This document shows, piece by piece, positions 33,793 to 42,251 of a DNA stretch of 64,000 bases. The stretch lies in contig NZ_JAUSUH010000003.1 in assembly GCF_030813595.1 (NCBI RefSeq), positions 186,001-250,000 of the forward strand. Reading direction: 5' to 3'. The stretch is from Ancylobacter vacuolatus. Its GTDB lineage: Bacteria > Pseudomonadota > Alphaproteobacteria > Rhizobiales > Xanthobacteraceae. The first letter of the stretch is position 1, and every line of letters starts with the position of its first letter. The notes below the pieces were generated by a model. The model searched no databases and had not been told where the DNA came from. It worked only from the letters and a program-made list of their open reading frames with translations. The position numbers were made by a program, and so were the translations under genes.

Positions 33793-34785
33793 CTACTTGA
33801 CGGCCTTCAGCAGGTCGGCCGCGTAGGTGCCGCCGGCGATGGCACCGATCTGCTCGTAGAGCGGCTGCGAGGCGGCGATGAACGAGGCGCGGTCGATCTC
33901 GATGATCTCGTTCTTGCCCGCCTGCTTGAGCTTGGCGAGGAGCTCGACATCCTTGACGGCGCCAAGTTCCCGGATCTCCTTGGCGGATTCCAGCGCGGCC
34001 GCCTTAAGCATGGCCTTCTGGTCGTCGGGCAGGGCCGTGAATTTGCGGGCGTTCATCACGAAAGTGACGGGCGTATAGACGTGGTTGGAGATCGAGATGT
34101 AGGGCTGAACCTCGTTGAGCGAGCGCTCGACGATATCGTTCAGCGGGTTCTCCTGCCCGTCGATGGTCTTGTTCTGCAGGGCGAGGAAGACCTCGCCGAA
34201 ATTCATGTTGACCGGGGTCGCGCCGAGCGTCTTGAAGGTCAGCATGCGGGTTTCACTGCCCGGAACGCGGATCTTCATGCCCTTGAAATCTGCCGGGGTC
34301 TTGATCGGCCGGACGCTGTTGGTGATCTGGCGGAAGCCGATCTCGCCGAAGGCCAGCACTTCAAGCCCGGCCTTCTCGCGCATGGAGGCGGCAAGCTCCT
34401 GCCCGAACGGACCGTCGAGCGCCTTGGCCACCGCCGCGCGATCGGCAAAGATGAACGGCATGTCGAACACCGCCCACACCGGATCTAGGGTGACGGCATC
34501 CGAGCCGAGCGGCGTCATGTCGATCTGGCCGGTTCGCACCTGCTGCATGTGGACGACTTCGTCGCCGATCGTGGCATTGTCGAACAGTTCATAGGTGAAC
34601 TGGTCGCCAAGCTTTGCCTTCATCTTGTCGGCGATCTTCTGCGCCATCACGGTATCGAAGCCGCCGGCCGGCGACGGGCTGGCGATCTTGAGATGCAGCG
34701 GTTGGGCGCTCGCGGGGGTGGTGAGAAGGGCCGCACCGAGAGCGAGGGCTCCGAGCACGGCACTGGACGTGAGGCGGCGTGTCAT
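33793..34785 (-). CDS. TRAP transporter substrate-binding protein (DctP)
   Basis: A 330-residue periplasmic protein. A Sec signal peptide (SSAVLGALALGAALLTTPASAQ) ends near residue 28. The mature part has LHLKIASPSPAGGFDTVMAQKIADKMKA, DMTPLGSDAVTLDPVWAVFDMPFIF, the conserved arginine region MKIRVPGSETRMLTFKTLGATPVNMNFGEVFLALQNKTIDGQENPL, where the arginine usually grips the carboxylate of the ligand. This predicts an organic acid. The gene lies 24 bases after the enolase-superfamily gene and before the two permeases, so transport and that enzyme are co-expressed. Confidence 0.92.
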   Translation of the reverse strand: MTRRLTSSAVLGALALGAALLTTPASAQPLHLKIASPSPAGGFDTVMAQKIADKMKAKLGDQFTYELFDNATIGDEVVHMQQVRTGQIDMTPLGSDAVTLDPVWAVFDMPFIFADRAAVAKALDGPFGQELAASMREKAGLEVLAFGEIGFRQITNSVRPIKTPADFKGMKIRVPGSETRMLTFKTLGATPVNMNFGEVFLALQNKTIDGQENPLNDIVERSLNEVQPYISISNHVYTPVTFVMNARKFTALPDDQKAMLKAAALESAKEIRELGAVKDVELLAKLKQAGKNEIIEIDRASFIAASQPLYEQIGAIAGGTYAADLLKAVK

Positions 34786-34809
34786 TACTCAGTCTCCTGC
34801 GTTGGCCCG

Positions 34810-35904
34810 TCAGGCGGTGACGAGCGTTTCCTTGAGGACATCCCGGTTGAGTGTGACGCCGAAGCCCGGGGCGGCCGGGATGGCGATCCGTCCGTTCACC
34901 GCCCTTGGCGGATCGACAAACATCTGTTCCTCGACCTGCTCGGTGCCGAGGTGGATTTCCGCCAGCGTGCCGTTTCGGAAGCCGGCGACGTGATGAACAC
35001 ACCACACGCCACCGCCGCCGGCGTCGGACAAAGGCTTGTTGTAGATCTGGGAGAGATGAGCGACCCGGCGGGTCTCGGTCATTCCGCCATTATACATGCT
35101 GTTCGGCATGAAGATGTCGATCGCGTCATGCTCGATCCATTCACGGAAGCGCAGCGAATGCCCGTCCATCTGGCCTGCAGAGAGCGGGATGCTGGTACGC
35201 TTGCGCATATTGCCGAGATCGCGGGCATCCACACGCTGCAGCGGATCCTCGAACCAGGCGATGTTGTAGGGCTCGATCATCTTGGCGATGCGCAGCGCCT
35301 CTTCGGCCCGCAGGCTTTCATTGGCGTCGACCGCCAGCAGGATGTCCTCGCCCACCGCCTCGCGCACGGCGGCGACACGGCGGGCGTCGGCGACGAGGCC
35401 CCGGCCGGTGCCGACCAGCATCTTGAGGCGCGTATGCCCCTTGCCGATCAGTATCCGCGCCATTTCGATAAGATGTTCGGTCTCGAAGGCGCCGAAGCCA
35501 TAGGTGACATAGGCGTCGGCATAATCCTTGGCGCCGCCGAGCATCTGGGCGACGGTGCGGTTGCTGGCCTTGCCGATCACGTCCCAGAGCGCGAGATCGA
35601 CGCAGGACAGGCCGGCGAGGTTGATGCCGGTCATCGCGCCGCGCTCGGAAATTAGCGGTTGGAGCCGGGCGTGGATCTTCTCGAGATCACGCGGGTCCAT
35701 GCCGATGATGGCGGGCCCCAGATGCTTCTCGACGATCGCGGCCACGCCGTGCCAGAGAAAGCGGGACGCCATGCCGATTCCGACATGCCCCTCATCGGTC
35801 TCGATCTCGCAGATGATGCGGTAATCATCCTCGATCGGCTTGTTGATCAGCGGCACCGTGTTCTTGAAACGATGGACGCTGACGCGAACCTCCTTGATCT
35901 GCAA
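34810..35904 (-). CDS. Mandelate racemase/muconate lactonizing enzyme family protein
   Basis: A 364-residue enolase-superfamily enzyme. The capping domain starts IKEVRVSVHRFK. In the barrel, the lysine strand is TRLKMLVG, metal ligands Asp in LLAVDANESL and Glu in IAWFEDPLQ are clear, and the C-terminal base region is NKPLSDAGGGGVWCVHH. The third metal position reads SAGQMDG, with Gln where many members have Glu. The start is TTG at 35904, with GGAGAG six bases upstream; the frame stays open to 36042 but the extra residues do not look conserved. It heads the TRAP operon, so the substrate is probably a hydroxy or sugar acid that the transporter imports. Confidence 0.88.
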   Translation of the reverse strand: MQIKEVRVSVHRFKNTVPLINKPIEDDYRIICEIETDEGHVGIGMASRFLWHGVAAIVEKHLGPAIIGMDPRDLEKIHARLQPLISERGAMTGINLAGLSCVDLALWDVIGKASNRTVAQMLGGAKDYADAYVTYGFGAFETEHLIEMARILIGKGHTRLKMLVGTGRGLVADARRVAAVREAVGEDILLAVDANESLRAEEALRIAKMIEPYNIAWFEDPLQRVDARDLGNMRKRTSIPLSAGQMDGHSLRFREWIEHDAIDIFMPNSMYNGGMTETRRVAHLSQIYNKPLSDAGGGGVWCVHHVAGFRNGTLAEIHLGTEQVEEQMFVDPPRAVNGRIAIPAAPGFGVTLNRDVLKETLVTA

Positions 35905-35910
35905 AATCGA

Positions 35911-35916
35911 CTCTCC
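35911..35916 (-). promoter_or_regulatory. Ribosome binding site that fixes a TTG start
   Basis: Read on the minus strand this is GGAGAG followed by TCGATT and TTG. Six-base spacing supports TTG 35904 as the start of the enolase-superfamily gene instead of ATG 35949, which has no such site. Confidence 0.6.
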
Positions 35917-36537
35917 AGTGACTGACGGAACTTCAGCCTCGACAGGCATCCGGGCTGGCGGGCGCGCGATCGAGCGTCGGGGGGGGGGATCACCTGCCTG
36001 GCCAAAGCGGCGAAAGGGCACTGACGTAAGGAAAAGTCGCATTGACCCACGCTGGACACATCGGGCGAAGGTCTAGCCGCGACAATGGCTCCCGACCGAC
36101 AAGCGTTCTCATCCGCCGAGCGGCTGCCTCAAGCATTCACAACACCCCTCATGTGTCGTGAATTTTGAAAAAAGCCGACGTTACGTCAAGTATAAATACT
36201 TATTTTCGACATATCATCGATAAATTTGTGCATTTGACTAAATTATAGACAGCGATTTGTTTCAACTTGAAGCACAATTTAGAATATAAATATCGAAGCA
36301 ACAACGACAACCCAAGCGTTAAAACGCTCAGGTTTCTGTTGTATTGTATGCCTATACTTAAGTGATCTATTATTTTCGTAAAAATTGCGAAACGTTGCCG
36401 GGCTGGGATTGCCCGCTCCCGCCCCTCCTAGGATTTATCTTCCGAACGTGCCGACTCTCTTGCTATCAATAAAATATATTTATTTTCTTCTTGGCATCGG
36501 ATTTGCCGATGCAGCAGCTCGCAATTGGGGGTGCTCT
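35917..36537. other. AT-rich intergenic region
   Basis: More than 600 bases without a gene. From about 36150 to 36500 the sequence is strongly AT-rich (for example TAAATACTTATTTTCGACAT), unlike the GC-rich genes on both sides. It contains a palindrome AGCGTT-AA-AACGCT at 36315-36328. It must hold the promoter of the enzyme/TRAP operon, and may hold binding sites for a nucleoid protein or a regulator. All reading frames are closed by stops within short distances. Confidence 0.5.
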
Positions 36538-37341
36538 TCACCGCGCCAGACGGTTGTCGAAAAGCTGGCCGTAGCCAGGGCGCGCGCCGTGGATGCCGGT
36601 AATCTCCAGGCAGTGCCAGAAGGACGCCTGAACCGCCGAAATCACCGGTTTGCCCAGCGCCGCCTCCAAGGCCGCGATCACGCCCACCGAGCGGAAATTG
36701 GTGCAGCTGATGAAGATCGCGGTGGCGTCGGGATGGTCGACGGAACAGACGAGGTCATAGACCTTTTCCAGCGGCACCTCCGCCAGGGCGTGGTCCTCGT
36801 CGATCCCCAGATTACCGTGCCGCAGCACCGGGTGGCCGTTCGAGCTGAGGAAGTTGATGGCGCGCTGGTGGATGGCGTCGACATAGGGCGTCGCCAGCGC
36901 GACCGGGCCGGCCTTCACCGCCGCCAGCGCCGCCAGCGAGGCCGTGGACGCCGTCGTCACCTTCGGCCCCGGCACCCAGCCTTCCATGCGCGCGATCAGC
37001 GCCTTGTCATAGGCGGTGCCGTAGACGAAGGAGGCGCTGGTGCCACCGAAACACAGCGCGTCAATGGGCGCCGAGCCGACCAGGCGCGCGGACTGCTCCA
37101 GTTCCGGTGCTGTCATCATGGCGTCGATCCCTTCGAGCGTCACCTTGGGCAGGCGCAGCCGCGTGGTGTGCATGCAAAGGCCGGGCGCCGCCATCGCGGC
37201 CATCTCCGCATCCATCACCACGCTGGAGGCGATATAGATAAGGCCGATGCGTCCGAGGGTGGCGTAGCCGTCATAGGCGAAGGCAGGACCCGCTTCGGCT
37301 CCAGAAAGTCTCGTCATCTCGGCGTTATCCGTCCGTTGCAT
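36538..37341 (-). CDS. Maleate isomerase / arylmalonate decarboxylase / Asp-Glu racemase family protein
   Basis: A 267-residue cytosolic enzyme of the Asp/Glu racemase superfamily. Two cysteines stand at the expected catalytic places: Cys97 in DALCFGGTSAS and a second in AIFISCTNFRS near residue 218. Maleate isomerases need both cysteines, and arylmalonate decarboxylase has only the second, so isomerase or racemase chemistry is favoured. Other features: RIGLIYIASSVVMD at the start and GKPVISAVQASFWHCLEITG near the end. I take ATG 37341 although AGGAG is only one base upstream; ATG 37317 is an alternative. If it is a maleate isomerase the product, fumarate, is the substrate of the nearby fumarase. 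Confidence 0.82.
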   Translation of the reverse strand: MQRTDNAEMTRLSGAEAGPAFAYDGYATLGRIGLIYIASSVVMDAEMAAMAAPGLCMHTTRLRLPKVTLEGIDAMMTAPELEQSARLVGSAPIDALCFGGTSASFVYGTAYDKALIARMEGWVPGPKVTTASTASLAALAAVKAGPVALATPYVDAIHQRAINFLSSNGHPVLRHGNLGIDEDHALAEVPLEKVYDLVCSVDHPDATAIFISCTNFRSVGVIAALEAALGKPVISAVQASFWHCLEITGIHGARPGYGQLFDNRLAR

Positions 37342-37779
37342 GCTCCTGAACCCTACAGGTCTGTGTAACCGACACGGATTTTGTTTGAAACTACAAATCC
37401 ACCACAAACTATTTCACCGATTTAATATTATCAAATCTTCTGCATAGAGATGCCCTATGATCGAAGGTCTTTGATCGATGCCTCAATACGCCCGGAAAGG
37501 CTGCAATCTGGCCGAAAGAGGACACCGGCGCCCGGCCGCGCAGCGTGAGCCCTGGGTTGTACGCCCGCCGGTTGAAATCCCGCCACACGTCGATGGGCAG
37601 GCGGCTCAGAGCTCCCCGCCCGTTGGCGCTGGACGTTCCGCGACCGCCCGTCCGGCGCTGAGCGGCGGCCTTGACAGGCGGAGGTGAACCCCTAGAGCTT
37701 GGCGCTGAGGATCGGAGGTAGGATGTCCCTCCTCGCTCCCATCTGATACGGCGTGGCCTGCGCCACCAAAAGGTTCCTC
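37342..37779. other. Divergent intergenic region, isomerase gene and fumC
   Basis: About 440 bases. The left part (37370-37450) is AT-rich and should hold the promoter of the isomerase gene. The right part is GC-rich with a candidate promoter before fumC, listed separately. I see no gene here. Confidence 0.45.
37671..37698 (+). promoter_or_regulatory. Candidate promoter of fumC
   Basis: TTGACA at 37671-37676 is a perfect -35 box. Sixteen bases later TAGAGC (37693-37698) is a weak -10 box, tolerable for alphaproteobacterial housekeeping promoters. It lies about 80 bases before the fumC start. Confidence 0.35.
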
Positions 37780-39192
37780 ATGTCCGATTTCCGCAAAGAA
37801 ACCGACAGCCTGGGCGAAGTCCAGGTCCCGGCCGACAAGCTCTGGGGCGCCCAGACCCAGCGCTCGCTGGAACATTTCAGCATCGGCAAGGACCTGATGC
37901 CGCGCGAGATGATCACCGCCTATGCCCTGCTCAAGAAGGCGGCGGCGCGCGCCAATCATGCCGGCGGGCGGCTTCCCGACGAGGCGTTCAAGCTCATCGT
38001 CGACGTGTGCGACGAGATCCTCGCCGGCCAGCACCACGACATGTTCCCGCTGCATGTGTGGATGACCGGCAGCGGCACCCAGTTCAACATGAACGTCAAC
38101 GAGGTGATTTCCAACCGATGCTGCCAGCTCGCCGGCACTCCATTGGGCAGCAAGGCACCGGTTCACCCGAACGACCATGTGAACATGTCGCAGTCGTCCA
38201 ACGACTCCTTTCCCTCGGCAATGCACATCGCCGTCGGGATGAACGCGACGCAGCGCCTGATCCCGGCCCTCAAGGCGCTTGAGGGCGCCATCACCGCCAA
38301 GGCGGAAGAATGGGCGGATATCGTCAAGATCGGCCGCACCCACATGCAGGACGCGACGCCGATCACGCTGGGCCAGGAATGGTCGGGCTATGCCGGCATG
38401 CTGGCCGATGACGTGGCGCGGCTCGAGGCTGCTCTTGGCGACGTCTACCGCCTCGCGCTCGGCGGCACGGCGGTGGGCACCGGCATCAACGCGGCGCCGG
38501 GCTTTGCCGAGGCGGTGGCGGCGGAGATCGCCACACTCTCGGGCCTGCCCTATGTGACGGCCCCGAACAAGTTCACCGTGCAGGGCGCCCATGACGCGCT
38601 GGTGCAGTTTTCCGGCACGCTGCGCACCGTGGCGGTCTCGCTCTACAAGATCGGCAACGATATCCGGCTGATGTCCTGCGGGCCGCGCGCCGGCTTTGCC
38701 GAGCTGATCATCCCCGAGAACGAGCCCGGTTCCTCGATCATGCCCGGCAAGGTCAATCCGACCCAGGCCGAGGCGCTGACCATGATCGCCGTGCAGATGA
38801 TGGGCAATGATGTCAGCGTCGGCTTCGGCGGCGCCAGCGGCTATCTGGAGATGAACGTCTACAAGCCGCTGATGATCTTCAACATCATGCACTCCATCGC
38901 TATTGCCACCGACGGGTGCACCAATTTCCGCAGGTTCCTGGTCGAGGGGACCAAGCCGAACCTCAAGCGCATCCAGCAATATGTCGACCGTTCGCTGATG
39001 CTTGTCACGGCGCTGGCACCCGTGATCGGCTATGACCGTGCTTCGAAGATCGCCCACCACGCGATGGACAACGACCTTTCGCTCAAGGAGGCCGCGCTCG
39101 CGCTCGGCTTCGTGACCGAAGAGGAGTTCATGCGGGTGGTCGATCCCGCAAAGATGGTGAAGCCCTACGTCGCCAAGGAACAGGACGGCTGA
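37780..39192 (+). CDS. fumC: Fumarate hydratase class II
   Basis: A 470-residue cytosolic enzyme that converts fumarate to L-malate in the TCA cycle. The N-terminus [23 protein letters not shown], the substrate loop [49 protein letters not shown], and the mobile catalytic loop [18 protein letters not shown] with its serine are all intact. Class II enzymes have no iron-sulfur cluster and tolerate oxygen. The start is ATG 37780 with AAGG six bases upstream; a longer in-frame start at 37753 is possible. The malic enzyme gene follows 92 bases later in the same direction. Confidence 0.96.
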   Translation: MSDFRKETDSLGEVQVPADKLWGAQTQRSLEHFSIGKDLMPREMITAYALLKKAAARANHAGGRLPDEAFKLIVDVCDEILAGQHHDMFPLHVWMTGSGTQFNMNVNEVISNRCCQLAGTPLGSKAPVHPNDHVNMSQSSNDSFPSAMHIAVGMNATQRLIPALKALEGAITAKAEEWADIVKIGRTHMQDATPITLGQEWSGYAGMLADDVARLEAALGDVYRLALGGTAVGTGINAAPGFAEAVAAEIATLSGLPYVTAPNKFTVQGAHDALVQFSGTLRTVAVSLYKIGNDIRLMSCGPRAGFAELIIPENEPGSSIMPGKVNPTQAEALTMIAVQMMGNDVSVGFGGASGYLEMNVYKPLMIFNIMHSIAIATDGCTNFRRFLVEGTKPNLKRIQQYVDRSLMLVTALAPVIGYDRASKIAHHAMDNDLSLKEAALALGFVTEEEFMRVVDPAKMVKPYVAKEQDG

Positions 39193-39284
39193 CGGGCTTT
39201 CCGGAGATCCCGCCGGGGCCCGCGTGGCCCTGGCGTCGCCATACAGCTGAAAGCCTTCCAAGCGTCCTCCTGGAGAACCAAGCC

Positions 39285-40925
39285 ATGTCGCAGTCCGGCA
39301 CCCAGCCCGCCCCGAGCGGTCCGTCCCTGCTGCACGATCCCGTCTTCAACCGCGGCAGCGCATTCTCCAGCGAGGATAGAGCGCGGCTTGGACTCGAGGG
39401 CTTCCTGCCGCCGACGGCCGATACGCTGGAGACGCAGGTCGCGCGCATCCACCTGCAGCTGTCCATCCTCGACAACGATCTGCAGAAATATCTGCTGCTG
39501 AGCGACCTGCAGGCGCGCAACGAGACCCTGTTCTATGCGGTGCTGATGTCCGATCCGGCAGTGTTCATGCCGCTGGTCTACACCCCAACGGTGGGTGAGG
39601 CCTGCCAGAAATACGACCATGTGCTGCGCGCAACCCGCGGCATGTACCTGCCCATCACCATGAAGGGCCGCCTGAAGGAGGTGATGTCGCACTGGCCGCA
39701 GCGGGATGTGCGCTTCATCGTCGTGACCGATGGCGAGCGAATTCTCGGGCTGGGCGACCTCGGCGTCAACGGCATGGGCATTCCTGTCGGCAAGCTCGCG
39801 CTCTACAGCGTTTGCGCCGGCGTGCCGCCGGAGATGACGCTGCCGATCACCCTCGATGTCGGCACCAATAATGGCACGCTGCTCGACGACCCGCTCTATC
39901 TCGGCCTGCGCCAGAACCGCGTGCGCGGCGCCGAATACGATGCCTTCATCGCCGAGTTCGTCGCCGCGGTGACGGAGCTCTTCCCGCTGTGCTGCCTGCA
40001 GTGGGAGGACTTCGCCAACATCAACGCCGTGCCGATCCTGGAGCGCTACCGCGACCAGATCTGCACCTATAATGACGACATCCAGGGCACGGCGGCTGTG
40101 GCCGTGGCCGGTATCTATGGAGCGCTGAAGCTCTCCGGCGAGAAGCTCACCGACCAGACCTTCCTGTTCCTCGGTGGCGGTTCGGCGGCGACCGGCATTG
40201 CCGAGCTGATCAGCCAGGCGATGGTGCTCGAAGGCGCGACCATCGAGGAAGCACGCGCCCGCAACTGGCTGTTCGACGTCAATGGGCTGATGGTCAATTC
40301 GCGCACCGACATTGCCGGTTTCCAGAAGCCCTTCGCCCACGACCACGCGCCGGTCTCCTCCTTTGTCGAGGCCATCGAGGCGATTCGGCCGACGGGAATC
40401 GTCGGCGTCAGCACCGTGCCGAAGCTGTTCAACCAGGCGGTGATCGAGGCCATGGCGACGATCAACGCCCGGCCGATCATCTTCCCCTATTCCAACCCCA
40501 CCTCGCGCTCGGAATGCACGGCGGAGGAGGCCTATAGATGGTCCAACGGGCAGGCGATCTTCGCCAGCGGCAGCCCGTTCCCGCCGGTCGAATTCGGCGG
40601 CAAGCGCTTCGTGCCCGGCCAGGGCAACAACGTCTATATCTTCCCCGCCATGGGCATGGCCGTGCTTGCCACCCAGTCGACACGCGTCACCGAGGACATG
40701 TTCATCGTCGCCGCGAAGGCGGTGGCGGAGCAGGTCACGCCGGACGATCTCGCACTCGGCCTCATCTATCCGCCGCAGCGCGATATCCGGAAGGCTTCGT
40801 TGCATGTGGCGGCGCGCATCGCCGAGCTCATCTTCGACAAGGGCCTCGCCCGGGTGCCCCGCCCCGCCGACATCGAGGCGCATATCAATGAGCTCGCCTA
40901 TATCCCCCGCTATCCCACCATCTGA
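39285..40925 (+). CDS. NAD-dependent malic enzyme (SfcA/MaeA type)
   Basis: A 546-residue enzyme that decarboxylates malate to pyruvate. YTPTVGEACQKY contains the catalytic tyrosine, and MKGRLKEVMSHWPQRDVRFIVVTDGERILGLGDLG, the metal-binding QWEDFANINA, and the dinucleotide region YNDDIQGTAAVAVAGIYGAL with LFLGGGSAATGIAELI follow. The length matches the SfcA/eukaryote-like class and not the fused MaeB type with a phosphotransacetylase tail. NAD is preferred by family. The ribosome site GGAGA is eight bases upstream. It sits after fumC and one base before the ThrE-like gene, so fumarate can be taken to pyruvate by two adjacent genes. Confidence 0.93.
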   Translation: MSQSGTQPAPSGPSLLHDPVFNRGSAFSSEDRARLGLEGFLPPTADTLETQVARIHLQLSILDNDLQKYLLLSDLQARNETLFYAVLMSDPAVFMPLVYTPTVGEACQKYDHVLRATRGMYLPITMKGRLKEVMSHWPQRDVRFIVVTDGERILGLGDLGVNGMGIPVGKLALYSVCAGVPPEMTLPITLDVGTNNGTLLDDPLYLGLRQNRVRGAEYDAFIAEFVAAVTELFPLCCLQWEDFANINAVPILERYRDQICTYNDDIQGTAAVAVAGIYGALKLSGEKLTDQTFLFLGGGSAATGIAELISQAMVLEGATIEEARARNWLFDVNGLMVNSRTDIAGFQKPFAHDHAPVSSFVEAIEAIRPTGIVGVSTVPKLFNQAVIEAMATINARPIIFPYSNPTSRSECTAEEAYRWSNGQAIFASGSPFPPVEFGGKRFVPGQGNNVYIFPAMGMAVLATQSTRVTEDMFIVAAKAVAEQVTPDDLALGLIYPPQRDIRKASLHVAARIAELIFDKGLARVPRPADIEAHINELAYIPRYPTI

Positions 40926-40926
40926 C

Positions 40927-42213
40927 ATGGCGGCGTCAATGACGGCGGCGGGCGACACCGTCGCCGTCGTCGCCGCTGTCGCCCGGCTGCTCTACAGCAA
41001 CGGGCTGACCACCGAACGCCTGATCGAAACCGTGGAGCGGCTCGGCCGGGCCTGCGGCCTGACGGTCTCGGTGCTGCCCGCCTGGGGCGAGATCGTCCTG
41101 CGGATGGAGGGCGACAGCCTGCCCGGCGGCCCGGTCGTGGAGACTGTGGCCGCCGCGCCGACGGGCGTCGAAATGAACAAGGTGACGCGAACCCTCGACA
41201 TCGTCGAGGCGGTGGCGGCCGGGCGCATGAACGCCGGGCAGGCGCTGGCGGCGCTGCGGGCCATCGACCGTTTGGCGCCGGTGTCGCTGCTGCGCGCGGT
41301 AGCGATGAACGGGGCCGGCGCTGTCGCTCTGGCGATCATCTTCGGTGCCAGCGACCCGGCGACGCTTCTGCTCACCGGCTTCAGCGCCTGCGCCGGCGGT
41401 GCACTTCGGCGCGGCCTCGCCCATATCGCGGCGAACATGCTGACCCAGCCGCTCTGCGCCGCCCTGCTGGCCGGCTTCGTCGCCGCGCTGACCTCGCGGC
41501 TGCTGCCGGATGCCGATCCCTACCTCATTGCGCTGTGCCCCTGCATGATCCTGGTGCCCGGCCCGCATCTGCTCAACGGCGCGCTCGATCTGGCGCGGCT
41601 GCGCATCGCTCTCGGCGTGGCCCGCTTCAGCTTTGCCGGCTTGATCATCCTGGTCATCTGCACCGGCCTCATCGCCGGGCTGGCGCTCGGACGCGAGAGC
41701 CTGCCGCCGCCCGGGCCGGTGGTGGCGGTGCCGCTGCTTTTCGACGTGCTCGCCGCCGGCGTCGCCGTGGCGGCCTATGGCACGTTCTTCTCGATGCCCT
41801 GGCGCACACTGGGGATTCCCATCGTCATCGGCATGCTGGCGCATGCGAGCCGGTGGCTGGCGCTGGCGGACGGAACGAGCGTGGCGGGCGGCGCCTTCAT
41901 CGCCTGCCTCCTCGTCGGCGTGATCGTGACCCCGGTCGCCAACCGCCTCCATCTGCCCTTCGCCGCCGTCGCCTTCGCTTCGGTCGTCTCGCTGCTGCCC
42001 GGCGCCTTCCTGTTCCGGCTGGCGGCGGGCCTGGTGACGCTGATGAATGCCGGCGAGACGGCCGCCCCGGCGATTCTGGTGCCCCTCGTCGTCGATGCGA
42101 CAACGGCAGCGGCGATCCTGCTGGCTATGGCCTTCGGCCTCATCCTGCCCAAGATGATGCTCGAACGCCTTTTCCCCGTGTGGTCGGGAGTGGCCCCGGC
42201 GACACGCCGCTGA
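40927..42213 (+). CDS. Threonine/serine exporter family protein (ThrE-like)
   Basis: A 428-residue inner-membrane protein. The N-terminal 110 residues form a soluble domain (ARLLYSNGLTTERLIETVERLGRACGL, then TRTLDIVEAVAAGRMNAGQALAALRAID) typical of the ThrE N-terminal half. About ten hydrophobic segments follow in two groups. Single-chain ThrE proteins carry both domains that are split as YjjP and YjjB in enterics. It begins one base after the malic enzyme stop, so it is likely co-expressed with it. YjjPB exports succinate, so a dicarboxylate rather than an amino acid could be the cargo here; this is inferred from neighbours only. Confidence 0.87.
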   Translation: MAASMTAAGDTVAVVAAVARLLYSNGLTTERLIETVERLGRACGLTVSVLPAWGEIVLRMEGDSLPGGPVVETVAAAPTGVEMNKVTRTLDIVEAVAAGRMNAGQALAALRAIDRLAPVSLLRAVAMNGAGAVALAIIFGASDPATLLLTGFSACAGGALRRGLAHIAANMLTQPLCAALLAGFVAALTSRLLPDADPYLIALCPCMILVPGPHLLNGALDLARLRIALGVARFSFAGLIILVICTGLIAGLALGRESLPPPGPVVAVPLLFDVLAAGVAVAAYGTFFSMPWRTLGIPIVIGMLAHASRWLALADGTSVAGGAFIACLLVGVIVTPVANRLHLPFAAVAFASVVSLLPGAFLFRLAAGLVTLMNAGETAAPAILVPLVVDATTAAAILLAMAFGLILPKMMLERLFPVWSGVAPATRR

Positions 42214-42251
42214 TCGACGACGTTCGGGTCAGCGCAACGGAGCGGTTCGGT

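Noticed and set aside
36385-37368. 327-residue plus-strand frame opposite the isomerase-like gene
   Set aside because: Shadow; the minus strand has both catalytic cysteines in context.
37606-39261. 551-residue minus-strand frame opposite fumC
   Set aside because: Shadow of fumC, which has all catalytic motifs on the plus strand.
39165-40958. 597-residue minus-strand frame opposite the malic enzyme
   Set aside because: Shadow of an enzyme with clear motifs on the other strand.
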